This document shows, piece by piece, positions 25,528 through 34,301 of a stretch of DNA of 49,404 bases. A model generated the notes under the pieces. It was not told the DNA's origin. It did no database searches and was given only the letters and a program-made list of their open reading frames with translations. Location of the stretch: the NCBI GenBank assembly GCA_964477295.1, contig CAYZEZ010000001.1, positions 1 to 49,404 of the forward strand. Direction: 5' to 3'. The first letter of the stretch is position 1. Each line of letters opens with the position of its first letter. The translations under genes and the position numbers were made by a program. This DNA comes from CAYZEZ01 sp964477295. GTDB taxonomy: Bacteria; Bacteroidota; Bacteroidia; Bacteroidales; SM23-62.

Positions 25528-26085
25528 ATGAACAGGAAAGTATTACTAGCAGTCTTACTGTTCGGGATGGCTGCGGCAGTTGAAGCATATGGCCAGATCA
25601 CCTATATCGGGGCAGCCGGTCATTATGGTACAGCCATTAAGGAATTTGGCGCCGGGGCCAATGCTATATACACGATTAATGAAAAAATTGATATTGCACC
25701 GGGCCTGGTATACTTCTTCCCGCATCAGGAGGATTATTATGACGGATTTATCAAAAATACATGGTGGTCGGTAAATTTTGACGGACACTATATTCCTGTA
25801 GATAATACCTTTTTCCAGGCATATGGTTTGATGGGCCTTAGTTTTACATCAGTCGAGGTAAAAACGGATTATAATTTCCAGGGTAAGCAGTTTAAGGATC
25901 GTAATTCTACTTTAGAGCTGGGCTTGAATATTGGTGGCGGCATTCAGTTTAAGCTGACTGAAAAAATAGCACCTTTTGCAGAGGCGAAATATACCCTTGG
26001 TGAGGCCAATCAGCTGGTTTTTTCTCTCGGGATAATTTTCCGCATCAAAGAAGATAAAGAGAGGGAGAACCCGGAGGATTTCTAG
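25528..26085 (+). CDS. Small outer-membrane beta-barrel protein (copy 1)
   Basis: A 185-aa exported protein beginning MNRKVLLAVLLFGMAAAVEA with a signal peptide cut near YGQ. The rest is alternating amphipathic strands rich in Gly and aromatic residues (YIGAAGHYGTAIKEFGAG, IDIAPGLVYFFPH), ending with SLGIIFRI and a short charged tail. This is the layout of 8-10-stranded barrels of the OmpW/OmpA-like 'outer membrane beta-barrel' families common in Bacteroidetes. It has a paralogue 38 bp downstream with the same strand order (YxINExxxIxPxxxF; AxxKYxxxxxxQLVxSxG). Function is unknown. Confidence 0.75.
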   Translation: MNRKVLLAVLLFGMAAAVEAYGQITYIGAAGHYGTAIKEFGAGANAIYTINEKIDIAPGLVYFFPHQEDYYDGFIKNTWWSVNFDGHYIPVDNTFFQAYGLMGLSFTSVEVKTDYNFQGKQFKDRNSTLELGLNIGGGIQFKLTEKIAPFAEAKYTLGEANQLVFSLGIIFRIKEDKERENPEDF

Positions 26086-26123
26086 ACTGAATCCTGGCAA
26101 AATCGATAACCAAGTAATTAATA

Positions 26124-26690
26124 ATGAAAAAGTTCTTAATATTTTCCTGTCCCCTGACTATTTTTTTTACCATAATCTCATTGTCAGGACTTGATGCCCA
26201 GTTTAACCGCTTTGGGGGAGGACTTGCTTTTAATTCTCCCATGAACAGCCCGGATCTTGACATCGGGAACCCGGGATTCAGTGCCAGGGGAGTATATGAG
26301 ATCAATGAGGACTTTTTTGCTATCCCGGAAATTACATTTCAGATACCTAAAAAGAAAACCTATACAGATGGCCAGAAGAAAACAACAATGGTAAATGTTG
26401 ATGTGGATGTAACGTATACCCTGGCCACTGAGGGTACCTTATTGTTCTATGCCCTGCTGGGCCCGAGTTTGAGCAATATTTATACAAAGTGGGATACGGA
26501 TATTCCCGGTTTTAAGACCGGTATGGAATTCGCACCAGGACTGGCTCTTGGTACCGGAATTGAAATGATCGTCGAAAAGGATATTAATGCCTACGCCCAG
26601 GTGAAATATATCGTCAGTAGTTACCAGCAGCTGGTTATTTCAATTGGTGTTCACTACTATTTTGAGGGCCGGAGATTCAGGAAGTGGTAG
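26124..26690 (+). CDS. Small outer-membrane beta-barrel protein (copy 2)
   Basis: A 188-aa exported protein with a signal peptide (MKKFLIFSCPLTIFFTIISL, cut near LDAQF) and a predicted barrel. It shares pattern with the preceding gene: YEINEDFFAIPEITFQIP near residue 58 and AQVKYIVSSYQQLVISIGVHYYF near the end (key residues K-Y, Q-Q-L-V, S-I-G). The two probably arose by tandem duplication and diverged strongly. They are 38 bp apart and likely form one transcript. The pair ends against the convergent M24 aminopeptidase gene. Function is unknown. Confidence 0.72.
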   Translation: MKKFLIFSCPLTIFFTIISLSGLDAQFNRFGGGLAFNSPMNSPDLDIGNPGFSARGVYEINEDFFAIPEITFQIPKKKTYTDGQKKTTMVNVDVDVTYTLATEGTLLFYALLGPSLSNIYTKWDTDIPGFKTGMEFAPGLALGTGIEMIVEKDINAYAQVKYIVSSYQQLVISIGVHYYFEGRRFRKW

Positions 26691-26722
26691 TTAATTTTTG
26701 TATCGGGATGGGTTAATCCTTT

Positions 26723-28207
26723 TTATCTGAACAGCGATTCTTCCTTCATCAGGTCTTCGATATCTTCAACCGTTTTCGGCGCAGGTGCGGAAAGCACCTT
26801 ATTCCCATTGTCAGTAATGAGCACATCATCTTCGATCCGGACGCCAATATTAATGTATTTCTGATATACAGGAGTTACCTCTTCCAGAAAGGTTTCAAGC
26901 TCTTTTTTGCCGACATTCATGTAACGGGCTAACTCCGGCAGCATCTTAAGCCCATCCGGGTGGATATAGATCCCTGGTTCGACGGTCAGGATCATTCCGG
27001 GTTTTAATTCACGGCCCTTGGTTTTAGGATCAAACATCGACTTTCTCCAGCCCTGAGCGCTGCCAAAGCCGTAATCCCCTACATCATGCACGTCCAGTCC
27101 AATCCAATGGCTTATAGGGTAAAGAATGTAAATGCTTTTTTGCCAGGTACTGGTTTTGTCAGTGATGAGTCCCAGGTCGTACAATCCATCCACAATGGTG
27201 GCCGTGGAGGCATGGTGCCCTTCCTGAACCCCCTTCCCCGGTTTCAACTCGCTGATGGCAGCTTCCTGGCCTTTTAATACAAGCTCGTATATCTCCCGTT
27301 GCTCTTTTGAAAATACTCCATTTACCGGTATTGTCCTGGTTACATCGGCTGTATACATGCCATATTCGGCTCCGATATCCATCAGCAACAGATCACCGTC
27401 TTCCATTTTCCTGTTATTCTGCTCGTAATGAAGCACTGTTGAATTTGGTCCGCTACCGCAGATCGAACTGAAGCCTGGCCGTGGGGCACCGTTCCTGCGA
27501 TAAAAATATTCGATAATAGCTTCAATTTCAAATTCAAACATACCAGGTTCACAGGCTTTATAAGCTTCACGGTGAGATTCACAGGTTATCTGAATAGCCT
27601 TATCCAGTAGTTCAATTTCTTCAGGGCATTTGATTACACGCATCTCGTTTATGAAGGGCCCCAGGTCTTCAATCTTAATCTCAGACAATTCAGGATCTTT
27701 TTCAATGATGTTATTTATCTGCCTGGTTAATTCCTCGTCCTTAATATCGGTATAGATCTTTTTAAAATGATCGCTACCATTTTTCAGAATGAACGATAAT
27801 TTACCTGGGATTTCATAGGCAGAATAAACCTGGTCTGCTCCGTAAATGGTTTTAGCTCCTTCAATCCCGGTTTGTTTGCCTGTCCACATCGAAGCAATCG
27901 GATTTTCAGGCACAACAAGCAGGGAAAATGGATTTTCAGATTCAGGATCAAGGACCAGGAATGCATCCGGCTCAGCCAATCCCGTTAAATAATAAAAATT
28001 ATTAGCTGGCCGGTATTGTAACCGTTCAGAGTGACCTGCACTTCCTGAGGCGAGGATTACCACACCATCATCGATGGTACCCAGTAACTCTGACCTTCTT
28101 TCAGCATAAATCTTTAGCCATGCGTCAGATGGCGTTTCGCGACCTGCCGGTGGGGTGAGCAGAAGAAGGATAACCGGAAAGATAAAGCTATGGATGATCA
28201 TATGCAT
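26723..28207 (-). CDS. Exported M24B aminopeptidase (Xaa-Pro aminopeptidase-like)
   Basis: A 494-aa metallopeptidase with an N-terminal hydrophobic export signal (MIIHSFIFPVILLLL), an aminopeptidase-P N-terminal domain (about 35-180, FYYLTGLAEPDAFLVL) and a C-terminal pita-bread catalytic domain. The metal ligands are visible: aspartates in LLMDIGAEYGMYTADVTRTI, histidine in HWIGLDVHDVGDYG, and glutamates in LTVEPGIYI and VRIEDDVLIT. It is expected to remove N-terminal residues before proline. The export signal separates it from cytoplasmic PepP. Translation could start at either of two ATGs (28207 or 28201). It is divergent from the pseudo-GH16 gene. Confidence 0.9.
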   Translation of the reverse strand: MHMIIHSFIFPVILLLLTPPAGRETPSDAWLKIYAERRSELLGTIDDGVVILASGSAGHSERLQYRPANNFYYLTGLAEPDAFLVLDPESENPFSLLVVPENPIASMWTGKQTGIEGAKTIYGADQVYSAYEIPGKLSFILKNGSDHFKKIYTDIKDEELTRQINNIIEKDPELSEIKIEDLGPFINEMRVIKCPEEIELLDKAIQITCESHREAYKACEPGMFEFEIEAIIEYFYRRNGAPRPGFSSICGSGPNSTVLHYEQNNRKMEDGDLLLMDIGAEYGMYTADVTRTIPVNGVFSKEQREIYELVLKGQEAAISELKPGKGVQEGHHASTATIVDGLYDLGLITDKTSTWQKSIYILYPISHWIGLDVHDVGDYGFGSAQGWRKSMFDPKTKGRELKPGMILTVEPGIYIHPDGLKMLPELARYMNVGKKELETFLEEVTPVYQKYINIGVRIEDDVLITDNGNKVLSAPAPKTVEDIEDLMKEESLFR

Positions 28208-28266
28208 GGCGGTTGTATGATTTGGTTAGAAACCTTTAAATTAATTCTTTTAGGCAAGAAAAGGGG

Positions 28267-28280
28267 TAACGCCTGCGTTA
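28267..28280. promoter_or_regulatory. Perfect hexamer palindrome in divergent intergenic region
   Basis: TAACGC, a 2-bp centre and GCGTTA make a perfect palindrome about 60 bp upstream of the aminopeptidase gene and 115 bp upstream of the repeat/GH16-like gene. It may be an operator; on the plus strand it is followed by ATTTTG, so a weak terminator-like hairpin is also possible. Nothing else was recognised in 28208-28395. Confidence 0.25.
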
Positions 28281-28395
28281 TTTTGTCATGGCAGGATCAG
28301 GATTATAACCTTTGAAGTAATAATCTTTTTCCTTTCATATTCCATATTTTTTATATCTTTAACTACTTTAACTACAGGATACAAAACTTAGAATT

Positions 28396-29937
28396 ATGGC
28401 AAGTTTAAAGGTCACGCTTGGAATGTTTCCAACGACCAGCAAGATTGAATCTGAAGAAGAGGCATTGATAAAAGATTATAAGGAATTTAATGCTTATGCC
28501 GGCTCTGATGAACTGAAACGGTTTGAAGAACTTGATGGGATCGTTACAGGGAGTGAATTCGCCGAAAAGAAAAAAGCAATTAAATCACAAAAATTTAAAG
28601 ATACCGAAGAGTATAAAAAACTGCAGGAATTCAATGGGTTGAAAAAGGCCAAACACATCAAGAGTTATTACAAGACAAAGTCCTCGAAAGAACTTGAAGA
28701 GTATAAAAGACTTGACGGGTCGGATGAATTAAATAAGTATGAGAAACTTGCAGAATATGTTAATTCCCAGGAATTTGCCGAACAAAAAAACTCAAAAGAT
28801 TTTAAAGATTCTGAGGCTGCAAGGAAGGAGGAGGAGTTCAAAAATTTAAAAAATTCAGCTTCAATTAAAGGATATTTTAAGTTCAAATCTTCCCCCGGCC
28901 TTGAAAATTTCCAGCGGCTGGATGGTTCGGACGAGATAGCCAAGTATGAGGAACTGGAAAAATTTGTAGCAACCGATGAATTCAAACAGGTTAAAGATTA
29001 TATGGCCCTTAGTGGTCAGAAGAAATACGAACAATCGAAGGAATTTAAGCTGGAGGAAGAATACCTGGAATTAAAGAAATCTGAAAAGATCAACTGGTAC
29101 CTTAAACTCAAAAAGCAGAATAAATTCAACAAAGTCACCGATTGGGTTCTGACCTTTGAAGATGATTTCTCTGGCAGCAGCATCGATTCAAAAAAATGGA
29201 TGAACAGGTATTTCTGGGGAGAGATGTTGCTGAAAGACACCTATGCCTTACCCGGGGATCAACATTTTTATACTGATGGAAACAATGTGGAGCTGGGTGA
29301 CGATAAGCTGAAAATTATAACCAAACAAGAAACAGCAGAAGGAAAGATCTGGAATCCCGTAGCGGGATTTTTACAAAAAGAATTTAACTATACTTCGGGT
29401 TTATTAAGTACCGGGATGAGCTTCAGGCAAAAGTACGGTAAATTTAAGGTGAAGGTCAAATTTTCCAGTGCACCGGTCAGGCAAAGTGTGTTCATGGTAG
29501 CTGAAAAGATCCTGCCCCATATTGATGTTGTAAAAGTGGAAAAAGGCAAGGCTAATTTCGGTAATTTCTGGGGGAACATCGCCGAGAAGAACGGCGTAAA
29601 TAAGAAAGTAACCAAAAAAGGAGCTTCAAAATTCAGCAGCGATTTTTTCATCTATACCGTTGAATGGACACCTGAGAAGGTATCCTGGAAGATTAATGAC
29701 TTGGAAATAATGTCACAAACCGAGGGGATACCTGATGATCCGATGTACCTGGTGCTTAGTTCTGGTGTTACAGGTGATGTTGGTGGGAACCAGCTTCCTG
29801 CTTCAATGGAAGTCGACTGGGTACGAATATATAAAAGGGTCGAAAAGTCGGCAAGTCGCGAGTCTTCGATTCAGGAGCCTGCAATTGTTGAGCCCCCAAC
29901 TCCCGAACCTGAGAGTATGGAACCTGAAATGGAATAA
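28396..29937 (+). CDS. Repeat protein with a GH16-like domain lacking catalytic glutamates
   Basis: A 513-aa protein without a recognisable signal peptide. Residues about 25-245 hold three helical repeats of about 70 residues; GSDEL-x-x-Y/F-E-x-L occurs at 37, 109 and 178, and each unit ends in FK(D/L)xEExxxLxxxxxIKxYxKxKxS. Residues about 250-487 are a concanavalin-like glycoside hydrolase 16 fold (LTFEDDFSGSSIDSKKW, TSGLLSTGMSFRQKYGKFKV, FIYTVEWTPEKVSWKIND, MEVDWVRIYKR). The GH16 catalytic motif E-x-D-x-x-E is replaced by HIDVVK (375-380), so both acidic catalytic residues are lost. The tail is Pro/Glu-rich. It is probably a glycan-binding or structural protein. A strong terminator follows. 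Confidence 0.75.
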   Translation: MASLKVTLGMFPTTSKIESEEEALIKDYKEFNAYAGSDELKRFEELDGIVTGSEFAEKKKAIKSQKFKDTEEYKKLQEFNGLKKAKHIKSYYKTKSSKELEEYKRLDGSDELNKYEKLAEYVNSQEFAEQKNSKDFKDSEAARKEEEFKNLKNSASIKGYFKFKSSPGLENFQRLDGSDEIAKYEELEKFVATDEFKQVKDYMALSGQKKYEQSKEFKLEEEYLELKKSEKINWYLKLKKQNKFNKVTDWVLTFEDDFSGSSIDSKKWMNRYFWGEMLLKDTYALPGDQHFYTDGNNVELGDDKLKIITKQETAEGKIWNPVAGFLQKEFNYTSGLLSTGMSFRQKYGKFKVKVKFSSAPVRQSVFMVAEKILPHIDVVKVEKGKANFGNFWGNIAEKNGVNKKVTKKGASKFSSDFFIYTVEWTPEKVSWKINDLEIMSQTEGIPDDPMYLVLSSGVTGDVGGNQLPASMEVDWVRIYKRVEKSASRESSIQEPAIVEPPTPEPESMEPEME

Positions 29938-29956
29938 ATAAAACTTGACAAGCAGG

Positions 29957-29985
29957 GGGGCTGTCGCTTTGCGGCAGCCCCTTTT
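29957..29985 (+). terminator. Rho-independent terminator after the GH16-like gene
   Basis: An 11-bp stem GGGGCTGTCGC / GCGGCAGCCCC (one G-T pair) with a TTT loop is followed by TTTT. It sits 20 bp after the stop codon and just before the convergent permease stop. The opposite strand lacks a U-run, so it acts on plus-strand transcripts. Confidence 0.88.
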
Positions 29986-29989
29986 GCAT

Positions 29990-32368
29990 TTATTCACTTC
30001 GCAGCGAATCTGCCGGGTTTAGCCGGCCAGCCCGGATAGTATGCAGTCCGACTGTAAGGATAGTCAGTACTATGGTAAGCAGGGATGCCAGTACGAAAGA
30101 GCTCCATTTAATTGGGGTACGGTACACAAATGATTCCAGCCAGCTGTCGGTGAAATACCAGGAGGCAACGGAGGCTAAAACTATAGCGATAAGCACCAGG
30201 ACCAGGAAGCTGCGCAACATCATCCAGATAATGTTATTTACATTAGCCCCATGCACTTTCCGTATACCGATCTCCTTGGTTCGCTGTTCAGTGATGAAGG
30301 AAGCAAGCCCAAACAGTCCCAGGGAGGCTATAATGATGGTAAGTATGGCAAAGAAGGTAAATACAATACCTCTTTTCTCATCTGCCTGGAACTGTTCATC
30401 AAAGGATTCTTCAAGGAACTGATATGTAAAAGGAGTTTGTGGGTATAATTCATTCCATTGATTTTCAATATATTGGATGGTCTCCGCCAATCCTTCCTTA
30501 TCCACTTTGATATACATAATATAACATTTCGGATAGTACATGAACATTAATGATTCCATTTCATTGTACATTCCAAAATGGTAATAGTCCTTTATGACTC
30601 CTACGACATATGAATAGACATTGGCTGTATCTCCACCAATTTGAACCCGTTTCCCGAGTGGCTCATCCCACTTCAGCCTTTTGGCCAGGGTCTCGTTAAT
30701 GATTACTGCCGTTGCCGTATCACCCGGAAAATCGAGAGAAAAATTCCTTCCTTCCAATAGGGTGATCCCTGCGGCAGGGATAAATTCATGATCAACGCGG
30801 AAGCTGTTTATACCCCTTTCTACCATACCGTCTTCCGTTTCTACCAGGTGGATCGACTTCCCGGAACCATTCCCTATGATGGAATTGGCTAATCCCACAT
30901 GATATATTTTGGGATTGGCCTGTAGTGCCTGTCTTAAGACTTCCTGGTTGTTCACCTGGTCCCTGGAGGTAAACCGCAGCAGGACAACATTTTCTTTATC
31001 AAATCCAAGATCTTTATTTTTCAGGTAGTTGAGCTGGTCAAAGACGATCCATGTACTGATTATCATAGCCGTTGATAATGTAAACTGGAAAATTACCAGC
31101 AGTTTTCTCACAGACAGGGTGGAACCGCTGATCCGCAGCTGTCCACGTAAAACCTCAGACGGGTTAAAAGCAGAAAGAAAAAAGGATGGATAACTCCCGC
31201 CTGCCAGGCCGGTAAAAAGTACCACTCCGAGAAGACTGAGAAGCACGGCAGGTTTAAGAAGGAAATCCATCGCGATATGTTTGCCTGATATATTATTGAA
31301 CTGTGGCAGGAAGAGGTAGATCAGGACAAGGCTCAGTATAAATGCAATCAGGGCAAGAATAACCGACTCGGATAAAAACTGCCTTATCAGGGCACCTCTT
31401 GAAGATCCGGCTACTTTTCGCATGCCCACCTCCTTTGACCGCTTGGTTGAACGGGCTGTGGCCAGGTTCATGTAATTGATGCTGGCTATAACCAGAAGAA
31501 GTACGGCGACAACAATGAAAATATAGACATAGTTCATGTTACCAACCTGCACCGGTTCACCCTCAAAATCGGAATGAAGGTGAATTTGCGTAATCGGCAC
31601 TACATCATATACAATGTTGATGCCCATCCTTTCAAATATCTCTGCCATATAGTTTTTATACATTTCGGGCAGTTTATTCTCAAAGGCGTCAGGATCCGTT
31701 CCTTCCTGCAAAAGAACATATGTATAGATATGAAAGGCTCCCCAGCTGCCAAAATCCTCGGGTAAGGTATTTCGGGAAATGAGGGCGCTGAAGGTGAAAT
31801 GTGTATTTTCCGGGATGTCTTCAATGAGTCCCGTGACTGTTAAGTTTTCATTATCCTCCCGTTTAAGACTTTTCCCGATTGGGCTTTCCTTGCCAAAATA
31901 TCTTTCGGCAAATGAACGGGTAACCACAATGCTGTTGGGGCCGGTCAGGGCAGTTACGGGATTTCCTTCGATAAAGGGATAGGTGAATATTTTGAAGAAC
32001 GTGGAATCTGCATACATCACCTCTTCTTCAAAAAGTTCAGTTTCTTCGTACTTATAGAGTTGTTTTCCTGACCCTATCAGCCGGGTTGATTCTTCCACTT
32101 CGGGATAATCCTGTTTGATCTGTGGTGCCAGGGGCACCTGTGTGACCGCCCAGTTGAAAGCATCGTCTGTTTCCTTGATGCGGGAACTGATCCGGCAGAT
32201 CCGGTCAGCGTTTTCATGATACTTGTCAAAACTAAGCTCATCATAAACATACAGGATGAGGAAAAGGCTTCCTGTAATTCCAATGGTGAGACCTAAAATG
32301 TTGATCAGGCTATAGGAACTGTCGCGGACAAGGTTCCGTATAGCAATTTTTAAAAGATTTTTAAACAT
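29990..32368 (-). CDS. MacB/FtsX-family ABC transporter permease
   Basis: A 792-aa inner-membrane protein with the Bacteroidetes double-FtsX layout: MFKNLLKIAIRNLVRDSSYSL, a first helix (about 20-42), a large periplasmic MacB-PCD domain (about 50-280), three helices, a second periplasmic domain (about 430-650) and a final three-helix FtsX domain ending NPADSLRSE. EVGMRKVAGSSRG and EIGIRKVHGANVNN are the two conserved coupling segments that contact the ATPase. No ATPase gene or membrane-fusion protein is adjacent, so the partner must be elsewhere. The substrate is unknown; such permeases export peptides, lipoproteins or antibiotics or act as mechanotransmission modules. Confidence 0.9.
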   Translation of the reverse strand: MFKNLLKIAIRNLVRDSSYSLINILGLTIGITGSLFLILYVYDELSFDKYHENADRICRISSRIKETDDAFNWAVTQVPLAPQIKQDYPEVEESTRLIGSGKQLYKYEETELFEEEVMYADSTFFKIFTYPFIEGNPVTALTGPNSIVVTRSFAERYFGKESPIGKSLKREDNENLTVTGLIEDIPENTHFTFSALISRNTLPEDFGSWGAFHIYTYVLLQEGTDPDAFENKLPEMYKNYMAEIFERMGINIVYDVVPITQIHLHSDFEGEPVQVGNMNYVYIFIVVAVLLLVIASINYMNLATARSTKRSKEVGMRKVAGSSRGALIRQFLSESVILALIAFILSLVLIYLFLPQFNNISGKHIAMDFLLKPAVLLSLLGVVLFTGLAGGSYPSFFLSAFNPSEVLRGQLRISGSTLSVRKLLVIFQFTLSTAMIISTWIVFDQLNYLKNKDLGFDKENVVLLRFTSRDQVNNQEVLRQALQANPKIYHVGLANSIIGNGSGKSIHLVETEDGMVERGINSFRVDHEFIPAAGITLLEGRNFSLDFPGDTATAVIINETLAKRLKWDEPLGKRVQIGGDTANVYSYVVGVIKDYYHFGMYNEMESLMFMYYPKCYIMYIKVDKEGLAETIQYIENQWNELYPQTPFTYQFLEESFDEQFQADEKRGIVFTFFAILTIIIASLGLFGLASFITEQRTKEIGIRKVHGANVNNIIWMMLRSFLVLVLIAIVLASVASWYFTDSWLESFVYRTPIKWSSFVLASLLTIVLTILTVGLHTIRAGRLNPADSLRSE

Positions 32369-32471
32369 GCCGGATGAAGTTTATGAATGGTTGCGCCGAA
32401 TTAGTATTTTGTAATAGGTATTTCAAATATCTGTATTTTCGGTATGAATAGTTCAATTAAATCCTTAAAAA

Positions 32472-32651
32472 ATGTTAAAAAACATAAATAAAATCCAGAT
32501 TTACTCAAACTGTATTGTTCTGCTGGTATTTTCAGTGAACCAGATGGTAACAGCCCAGGAGCGGATAACCGGCAAATCCTTTGCAACCTGTTCGGAAGTG
32601 ATTGCCCGCAACGGCATGGCAGCTACCAGCCAGCCCCTGGAATTAATATAA
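32472..32651 (+). pseudogene. Gamma-glutamyltransferase N-terminal remnant
   Basis: A 59-codon reading frame encodes a signal-like start (MLKNINKIQIYSNCIVLLVF) followed by ITGKSFATCSEVIARNGMAA and TSQPLELI, then TAA. GKxFATxSEVIAxxGMAATSQPLA is the conserved N-terminus of secreted gamma-glutamyltransferases (about 560 aa), where it precedes the ATQxxLDIL segment. Here it stops right after TSQPL. None of the remaining enzyme, including the autocatalytic threonine domain, is found in 32652-32751 or in the following gene. This looks like a deletion scar of a lost gene. An alternative, a short secreted peptide, is less likely given the motif match. The rest of 32369-32751 shows nothing else recognisable. 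Confidence 0.6.
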
Positions 32652-32751
32652 ATAAGGCCTGACATGATAGAAACCATTGCCTGTGAAGTCTAAATTTATT
32701 TTCTTTAATGCTTTAGATTTCAAGGGACTAATCGACAGGATTTATATTTAA

Positions 32752-34272
32752 ATGGCTCGGAAAGGAAGAAGGAGATACTGGCTTATTTTCTTTATAGGTG
32801 TTCTGGCGGCCGTTTTATTGTTGTTTACCGGGCAAAAGGCCGTGGTGTATACATCAACAGATGATTTCTGTGCAGCCTGTCATGTGCATCCCCAGGCCGA
32901 TAAATCATGGAAACGGTCTACTCATTACGACAACAAGCGGGGGATAGTGGTTCATTGTGTCGACTGCCACCTCCCCCCGCATGGAGAAGGGTATCTGGTT
33001 GAAAAAACGAAAACAGGCCTGCGTGATGTATACGGAAAACTTTTTAAGGATACAGACCGCATCAACTGGGAAGAGAAATCACGACCGGAAGCAGCCAGCC
33101 GGCATACATATGGAACTTCCTGTATCAAGTGCCACAAAAACCTGTTCCCTATCGGATTGAGCAAAGATGGGTCCGATGCCCACCTCTATTATTCTGAGCA
33201 CGAATCTGAACTGCATTGTATCAATTGCCACCTTCAGGTGGGTCATTATAATGAACATGCCATCCACGCCAAAAACGTTGATTTTGGAACGGTTGTCGGA
33301 TCCATCGATACCATCTACCAGGATGCCGCCACAATAACAGCCTTTAAAGATTTTACCGATTATATTCCGGGAACAGGTGTTCGTTTTGACATGATTTCCG
33401 TTCCGGGGGGGGCGTTCTTAATGGGTAGCCCCCCTGATGAGGTTTCAAGAAGGGAAGATGAAGGACCGGTTGTTGAGGTTGAGCTTGATTCATTTTTTAT
33501 GGGAAGAATAGAGGTTACCTGGACTGAATACCTGGCCTTTTTCTCTGCAACAGGCTCTGAAGGAAAGACAAGCGATGCCTACCTGAATGTAACCAATGAT
33601 CTTGCCCCGGATGCCATTTCCGGACCCACACCGCCATGGGGAGCTCCGGACCAGGGATGGGGGAAACAGGAATTCCCGGCCATTACAATGACGCCTCATG
33701 CAGCAGATGTATATTGCCAGTGGTTATCCAAAGTAACGGGGAAAAAGTACCGGTTACCAACCGAAGCCGAGTGGGAATATGCTGCAAGAGGGGGTACCTC
33801 AGGACCTTATTTTTTTGAGGGAGATCCGAATAAGTTTGAATCGAAGAAATATATTAAGAAGCAATTTGAATCAGATACGTCAGGAATTGTTAACTTTATT
33901 AATTATCGATTAAACAGCCGGGGAAGGACTGTTGACCCTGCCATGATGAAACCTAATCCGCTGGGGCTGGTCAATATGCTTGGTAATGTGGCAGAATTCT
34001 GCCAGGATTGGTACGACCCTGCTATATACGGAAAATATCCTGCTGGGATCAAAAATCCTGCCGGACCTGGAAGCGGTGAAGAATATGTTATCCGTGGTGG
34101 TTCATTCAGAAGTGCAGCAGGGGATGTCAGATGTGCCTCACGCGAGCATACCCAATCTGTGGCCTGGCTGAAAACAGATCCACAGATACCTAAAAGCATT
34201 TGGTGGTACTCAGATTGCATTCATGTTGGTTTCAGGGTTGTATGTGAATATGACAAAAATAAGGACAATTAA
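32752..34272 (+). CDS. Tetraheme NapC/NirT-like cytochrome c fused to a SUMF1/FGE-like domain
   Basis: A 506-aa protein with one N-terminal membrane helix (about residues 9-29) and four CxxCH heme sites: CAACH (40-44), CVDCH (69-73), CIKCH (124-128) and CINCH (156-160). This matches the NapC/NirT/NrfH quinol-oxidising family. After a linker (about 175-205) comes a SUMF1 domain (about 210-500): ISVPGGAFLMGSPPDEVSRR, IEVTWTEYLAFF, YRLPTEAEWEYAARGG, NMLGNVAEFCQDWY, VIRGGSFRSAAGDVRCASRE and HVGFRVV. The paired active-site cysteines of true formylglycine-generating enzymes are absent from the C-terminal segment, so oxidation of sulfatases is unlikely. The whole C-terminus would be periplasmic. The Gfo/Idh/MocA gene follows after 29 bp on the same strand, suggesting a redox partnership. 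Confidence 0.85.
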   Translation: MARKGRRRYWLIFFIGVLAAVLLLFTGQKAVVYTSTDDFCAACHVHPQADKSWKRSTHYDNKRGIVVHCVDCHLPPHGEGYLVEKTKTGLRDVYGKLFKDTDRINWEEKSRPEAASRHTYGTSCIKCHKNLFPIGLSKDGSDAHLYYSEHESELHCINCHLQVGHYNEHAIHAKNVDFGTVVGSIDTIYQDAATITAFKDFTDYIPGTGVRFDMISVPGGAFLMGSPPDEVSRREDEGPVVEVELDSFFMGRIEVTWTEYLAFFSATGSEGKTSDAYLNVTNDLAPDAISGPTPPWGAPDQGWGKQEFPAITMTPHAADVYCQWLSKVTGKKYRLPTEAEWEYAARGGTSGPYFFEGDPNKFESKKYIKKQFESDTSGIVNFINYRLNSRGRTVDPAMMKPNPLGLVNMLGNVAEFCQDWYDPAIYGKYPAGIKNPAGPGSGEEYVIRGGSFRSAAGDVRCASREHTQSVAWLKTDPQIPKSIWWYSDCIHVGFRVVCEYDKNKDN

Positions 34273-34301
34273 TACTTGCAAAACCTAAATATCTTACCGT
34301 T

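Noticed and set aside
29140..29860. An active GH16 laminarinase or agarase
   Set aside because: Both catalytic glutamates are replaced (HIDVVK), and no signal peptide is present.
29990..32368. A complete MacAB-TolC-like efflux system
   Set aside because: Only the permease is encoded; no ATPase or membrane-fusion gene is adjacent.
33380..34260. A true formylglycine-generating enzyme activating sulfatases
   Set aside because: The fold matches, but the C-terminal segment after GGS has one cysteine instead of the catalytic pair, and no sulfatase gene is nearby.
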